NCBI RefSeq assembly: GCF_949628215.1
Contig: NC_134277.1
Location: forward strand, 1,054,001-1,118,000
From: Phalacrocorax aristotelis
Lineage: Eukaryota; Chordata; Aves; Suliformes; Phalacrocoracidae
Direction: 5' to 3'
Length of the DNA: 64,000 nucleotides
Shown here: positions 59,450 through 64,000 of the stretch, piece by piece
Layout of the letters: every line of letters begins with the position of its first letter
Position numbering within the stretch: the stretch's first letter is position 1
Program-made: the position numbers and the translations under genes
Notes under the pieces: generated by a model
What the model saw: the letters and a program-made list of their open reading frames with translations, nothing else
Told to the model about the DNA's origin: nothing
Databases searched by the model: none

Positions 59450-59830
59450 TGCGGGGGCCCAAGCCAGGACCCATGCATTGTCCCCCAGGGTGGGGGATTT
59501 TTGTGTGAGCCCCCTGAGATGGGGGGACCGCTGCATCATCCCCTAGGGTGGAGGGTCATCTGTATCACCCTCCAGGGCGGGGGTCCCCTGTTTCTTCCCC
59601 CTGGGTGCAGGGTCTCCTGTGTCACCCCTGGAGTGGGGGGGGGGGGGGGGGGGAGCCTGTGTCATCCCCTGGGGTGGAGGACCCCTGCATGACCCTCTGG
59701 GATGGAGGTACCCTGTGTCATCCCCTGGTGGGGGGGGGACTCCTCCGTCACTCCCCTGGGTGGAGGCCCCCCCCTATGTCACCCCTGGGGTGGGGGTGTC
59801 CTGTGTGACACCCCCCCCCGGGATAGGGGG
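59450..59830. repeat. Degenerate minisatellite with a G19 run
   Basis: Units of about 30-35 bases around TGTGTCATCCCCTGGGGTGG. It includes a run of 19 G (59635-59653), a likely length-error site. It lies between ABCB8 and the ASIC gene. Confidence 0.85.
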
Positions 59831-60420
59831 TGTCCTGGGCCGTGATGGGGAGTGGGTGGTTTAGCCCCAGCCATGCTGTGCCCATCTCCGTCTCGGTGTC
59901 CCCTGTCCCGGCGCCACCACGGTGGGGCTGGGGGGTCATGGCTAGAGGGGGGACCCCGCAGGACACCCCGCACCCCGGCGCTGCTGCCCGCCGAGCCCCG
60001 CGGCCCTGCCGCTGCTCCGGGAGGGGCTCCGGGCCGCAGGCGCCGGTGCGGGGGCTCCGCGCCCGGGGGGGGGGGCGGGTGGGGAGCGGGGCGGCGGGAG
60101 AGGCAGCCCCTCGGCTCCGCGCCCCCCGCCCCTGCTCGCCGGGGGGCGGGGGCGGGTGGAGCCGCCGCGGGAGGGGCGGGGGCGGCCGCAGACCGGCAGC
60201 GGCTGCGCGGCGGCAGCGGGAGCGGAGCCGGGACCGGGGCCGGGGCCGGGGCCGGGGCCGGGGCCGGAGCTGCGCTGGTCGGGGCTCCGCGGCACCGGCG
60301 GCGCGGCGGGTCGGAGCGGCGGGTCCTGCCCGCCCAGCCCGGCCCAGCCTGCCCGCCCCGGCCACCCGCAGCACCCGGAGCCCGGCGCTGCCATGGGGCG
60401 GGGGGGCTGAGGGCGGCAGG
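59831..60420 (+). promoter_or_regulatory. ASIC3: ASIC-gene CpG island, promoter and 5'UTR
   Basis: Extremely CpG-rich, TATA-less sequence leading to the start codon, rich in CCGCCCC and GGGGCGGG GC boxes. The GGGGCC repeat at 60235-60267 lies inside it. The transcription start cannot be set. Confidence 0.45.
60235..60267 (+). repeat. GGGGCC hexanucleotide repeat, about 5 copies
   Basis: Five tandem GGGGCC units about 155 bases before the ASIC start codon, probably in its 5'UTR or promoter. This is the same motif as in the human C9orf72 expansion and a strong G-quadruplex former. Confidence 0.9.
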
Positions 60421-60978
60421 ATGAGGACGACGGGCTCGGAGGGCAGCGGGGAGGGCGAGGGGCTCTCCAGCCTGCGGGCCTTCGCCCACAGCTCCTCGCT
60501 GCACGGCATCAGCCACGTCTTCGCCTACGGGGCCGTGTCGCTGCGCCGCGTGCTGTGGGGCGCGTTCTTCCTGGGCTCGCTGGGGCTGCTGCTGCTGGTG
60601 TGCGCCGAGCGCGTCGCCTATTTCCTCACCTACCCCCACGTCACCAAGCTGGACGAGGTGGCTGCCCACAACCTCACCTTCCCGGCCATCACCATCTGCA
60701 ACCTCAACGAGTTCCGCTTCTCCAAGATCACCCGCAACGACATGTACCACGTGGGCGAGCTGCTGGCACTGCTCAACGACCGCTACGAGATCAGCAACCC
60801 GCAGCTGGCCGAGCCCCACGTCCTGGCCGCCCTGCGCGACAAGGCCAACTTCAAGAACTTCAAGGCGAAGCCCTTCAGCATGGCCGAGTTCTACAACCGC
60901 ACCGGCCACGACCTGGCCGACATGCTGCTGCAGTGCTCCTTCCGCGGCGCCAACTGCACCGCCCGCAACTTCACCGTG
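60421..60978 (+). CDS. ASIC3: Acid-sensing ion channel, first coding exon (ASIC3 by position)
   Basis: First 186 residues of a proton-gated Na+ channel of the DEG/ENaC family. Seen: a cytosolic N-terminus with [14 protein letters not shown] carrying the gating HG motif (residues 28-29), TM1 ([17 protein letters not shown], about 44-60), and the start of the extracellular domain ([54 protein letters not shown]). The exon ends ACC GTG|GTGAGT in phase 0, where other ASIC genes continue with TRYGKCYTFN. No later exon lies before the window end. By sequence it looks closer to ASIC1/ASIC2 than to the divergent mammalian ASIC3. The position right after ABCB8 is that of ASIC3, so the symbol is inferred from synteny. 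Confidence 0.82.
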
Positions 60979-62154
60979 GTGAGTGCCGGCCTCGGGGCGC
61001 GGCGCCCGGCCAGAGGAGGGGGCTCTACCGGGATGGGGCAACTGCATGCCCCTGGGGACTGCTGACAGCTGCGGGCGTCCTGCCGGGGCCGGGCACCGGG
61101 GCTGCTGCCGCACCGAGTGGAGAGACCCTTCTCCCGACCCGCAGCCATCCCATCGGCGCATCCCACTGCGCACAGCGTGTCGGCCCCTGCCCACCGGCAC
61201 AGCTGCTGCAGCGCACTGGGTGCCAGCCTGGAGTGCCCCCACCCCGCGCTCGCCTCAGGGGTGCCAGGCGACTGGGAACAGCGCCCAGGCTGGAGCCACG
61301 CTGTGCCGGGGGCCCTTGTGCCGGGCCGGGCGGCTCTGCCTGTGTGCAGCCGCTCAGACTTGTCACGCTGGTGGGTACGGGGTGCTCACGGGTACAGCCC
61401 ATGGCCCTGCTCCCCCCACGCCAGCCCCAGATGCCACCCAGGGAACCGGCAGCAGCAGCCGCTTCCCCCAGGCTGTGTTTGCACACAGGCTCCCATGCCC
61501 ATGGCTCCTCCGCACAGCCTGCGTGGGCAGGGGTAGCCTGTGCTGGAGCCGTCCCCCCCCCAGCCCGTGGGTGCCCAGCCCTGGTGCTGCCCCCAGCACC
61601 CCCAACTGCTCCTGGAGAATCGCCGGTGCCCATGTGCTCCCACCACCCCTGCCATGCCCTGGCGGCGTGCCGTGGGGCCGAGCGGAGTCCCCCAGGCTGC
61701 GGGCTCACCCCTGGGCGCTGTGCCGAAGTGCGGCGGAGGGGAGCAGGGCTGCCACGTCCCTGTGCAGACGTGGGCTGCTGTGGGCAGCGGGGCAGCTGCA
61801 GGAGGAGGTGGTCTCCCTGCCCATGCAGCCCCGAGTGGTCATGGGGACCCCCAACCCCGCGGTCAGCTACCCCCGACCCTGCGCTTGGCTCCCCCCAGCA
61901 AACCCTGGCCGTGGGCAGCCTGCGAGACCTGCCTGGGGCAGTGCCTGCCCGGAGGGATGGGCAGGGGTGGGGGCATGGCACGGCATGGCGTGGGGCAGGA
62001 CGGACGGGGCGATGGCATGGGCAGGGCTGGTGGTACGGGCAGGGCAGGCACCTCCTTTGTGCGGCGGCAGCGCTGGGGGAGCAGCGTGCTGCAGGAGCTG
62101 GGCAGCCTGTGCCCGCTGTGCACGGCTCTGCTCCATCCCCATCGCCCTCACCGT

Positions 62155-62240
62155 GGGCTTGGCTGCGCTGTCACTACAGCAATTACCGTCAGGTTAAGAC
62201 TCTTAGTGTGCAAAATTAATTTTCCCTGGGAGCTCGCTTG
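62155..62240. promoter_or_regulatory. AT-rich island in the ASIC intron
   Basis: Includes CAGCAATTACCGTCAGG and GTGCAAAATTAATTTTCCC, an abrupt loss of GC in the middle of the intron. It is a candidate conserved element by composition only. Confidence 0.25.
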
Positions 62241-63218
62241 AATAGAATCCCTTCTGGCAGCCCCGCGCCCCCTGTGCCCTTGGCCAGAGCCGCTCTGCCG
62301 GTGCCCCTGCGGCAGGGCCAGGCGGCAGCAGCCCCCAGGGTCGAGGGCTGGGGGGTGCAGCAGGCAGGTTGAGGGTCCCCGGGGCAGGACCCCGGGTGGC
62401 ACGTGCTGCACGGTGGTGGCTCGCTGCAGCGTGGGAGCCAGCGCCTCTCCGGGGACTGTGGCTGAGCCACCAGGCCCCAGTGTGCCTGGTGCCTGTCCCA
62501 GGGGTGCATGGTCGTCCATCTCTGTTCCTGTACCGAGGGTCTTGGGGGGCACATGCTTGCTGTCTTGCTCCCGTGGCCCCTGGGCTCGCATGCAGTGCCG
62601 GGAGGGTCGGGCTCTGCCCATGTGTGCCGCACAAGTGGCCGTGCTGTTGCCTTGGCTCCAACCAGCGGCAAGAAACTTCTGCCTGAGCAGCCGCAGCGAC
62701 CCCCAGCACACACAGCCCCCCCGTGGGGCCGCCCTGCCCCAGCTCAGCCCTCCTCGGGCTGCACCCACTGCAACTTTGCTGGCTAAAACTACAGAGCTAA
62801 TGCCGGGCCGTAGCCACAGGCGGTGATCCTCTGTGCCGGGCCTCGGCGCTGAGCCGGCAGCTCCCGGCATTGCGTCCCACCAGCGGCGGTGGGCTCCGGG
62901 GCTCCCAGCCCGCCTCTGGTGTCCCCGGGGTCCCCAGGCATGGGGTGAGTGTCCAAAGCAAGGGCCATCGGGGCTGGGACTGTGCCCCCCAGTTGCCTCC
63001 CCCCTGGGGCTGGCCGGGCTCTGGGTGCGGGGGCAGGAGAGCCGTAGGAGCAGGGGCAGGGGGTCCCTGGGGTGTGGGGCCAGGGGGACCCGGTGGTGGG
63101 TCACCCCAAGTGTGGGGACCAGGAGGGCTGGTGGAGCCATGTGCCCGTCCCTGTCCCCACGCCGTTCCCCGCCCCCCCCCAGCCTGCGGGCCCCAGCGCA
63201 TCCCTGTGCCGGGCAGCC

Positions 63219-63310
63219 GTTGCCATGGCAGCCGCCCCCCCTTCCTCCTTGGGCAGCGTGTTGCCATGGCAACGGCTCCCCTCTCTGGGAACAGCCCGTT
63301 GCCATAGCAG
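63219..63310. promoter_or_regulatory. Three RFX X-box-like motifs
   Basis: GTTGCCATGGCAG (63219-63231), the perfect palindromic X-box GTTGCCATGGCAAC (63260-63273) and GTTGCCATAGCAG (63298-63310), spaced 41 and 38 bases. RFX factors bind GTTGCC-AT-GGCAAC and control ciliary, neuronal and MHC-II genes. They lie in intron 1 of a neuronal channel gene. Confidence 0.5.
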
Positions 63311-63719
63311 CACCCCCCCCCGTGGGGCAGGATGGGGGAGACACGCCCTATAGTGAGGGGGGCCCTGGCCCCATGGGGCAGTTACGTGCCCTGGGCCCCC
63401 GCCCCAGCCCCAGCCCTTGGGTCAGTGATGGGACGGGGGGGGGCCGTGGCTGCAGCCCCTGCTGCCCCTCGCCTGGGGTAGCCACTCTGTGGGGAGGGGT
63501 CTGTGGGCCCCCCTGTGGGGTGGCGCTGTGCCCCAGGGGCACGGAGGGGGAGCAGGGGGTCGGGGACCTGGGGGGGGTCTGTGCTGGGGCTGGGGGGGCC
63601 TTGGCTGAGGGTCGGGAGGTTCTGTGTACCTGGTGGGGAAGGGGACTGTGGCCCTGGGGGGTCCTGGGGGGTGACTCAGGGTTGTTCAGCTCAGGGTCAC
63701 GCTGGGGGGTCCAGGCAGG

Positions 63720-64000
63720 GTCTCTGCCCTTGGGCACTGGTCCCTGGGGTCTCTGGGGTCCCTGGCTGTGGGTGCTGGTCCCTGGGGGCTCCGGGATCCC
63801 TGGCTGTGGGTGCCGGTCCCTGGGGGCACTGGGGTCCCTGGCTGTGGGTGCCAGTCCTTGGGGGCTCTGGGGTCCCTGGCTGTGGGTGCCAGTCCCTGGG
63901 GACACTGGGGTCCCTGGCTGTGGGTGCCGGTCCCTGGGGTCTCTGGGGTCCCTGGCTGTGGGTGCCAGTCCCTGGGGGCACTGGGGTCCCTGGCTGTGGG
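63720..64000. repeat. 38-bp minisatellite running off the window end
   Basis: The unit starts TCCCTGGCTGTGGGTGCC. Spacing is exact: the TGGCTGTGGG core starts at 63763, 63801, 63839 and 63877. Seven or so copies are visible, with more probably beyond 64000. Confidence 0.95.

Larger units (their letters stand above)
60979..63719 (+). other. ASIC3: Start of the ASIC-gene intron 1
   Basis: No further ASIC exon is recognised. It contains an AT-rich island (62155-62240) and three X-box-like motifs (63219-63310). The remainder is GC-rich sequence with spurious open frames. Confidence 0.6.

Overview
This window is vertebrate nuclear DNA. It is extremely GC-rich, has very short introns, is packed with tandem minisatellites and shows no recognisable interspersed transposons. 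The gene order AOC1 (+) - KCNH2 (-) - NOS3 (+) - ATG9B (-) - ABCB8 (+) - ASIC-family gene (+) has the same order and orientation as human 7q36.1. Base composition and compactness suggest an avian microchromosome. A non-avian reptile is possible, and I cannot name the species from sequence alone.

Layout. 1-2452: a minisatellite, an unrecognised signal-peptide exon, a 200-N gap, and the last two exons of AOC1. 2755-28636 (minus): the whole KCNH2 (hERG) gene with 15 coding exons, its 3'UTR with poly(A) signal, and an alternative first coding exon (the 1b isoform) inside the 10 kb intron 5. 28.6-34.4 kb: a head-to-head KCNH2/NOS3 intergenic region dominated by three different minisatellites, including about 1.4 kb of CCCAGT hexamers. 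34443-46192: complete NOS3 (eNOS) with 26 coding exons, several introns carrying their own private minisatellites. 46591-51831 (minus): complete ATG9B with 13 coding exons, one intron being AT-AC U12-type. 54850-59400: complete ABCB8 (mitochondrial half-transporter) with 16 coding exons. 60421-60978: first coding exon of an acid-sensing ion channel, presumably ASIC3 by position; the rest lies beyond the window.

I worked the exon structures out by hand from conserved protein sequence, reading phase and splice sites. All NOS3, ATG9B and ABCB8 junctions keep frame. KCNH2 has two single-base discrepancies (exon 6 near 9004; the exon 10 acceptor at 6095-6097) that look like assembly or base-calling errors next to GC-rich sequence.

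The genes do not form one pathway. They are a conserved synteny block of a cardiac and neuronal K+ channel, endothelial NO synthase, an autophagy scramblase, a mitochondrial ABC transporter, a proton-gated channel and a diamine oxidase. Notable non-coding items are a perfect 26-bp inverted repeat (18544-18607), three RFX X-box-like motifs (63219-63310), MEF2/E-box clusters in KCNH2 intron 5, and the convergent NOS3/ATG9B 3' ends. I found no convincing undescribed system; the strongest candidates for follow-up are listed in the findings.
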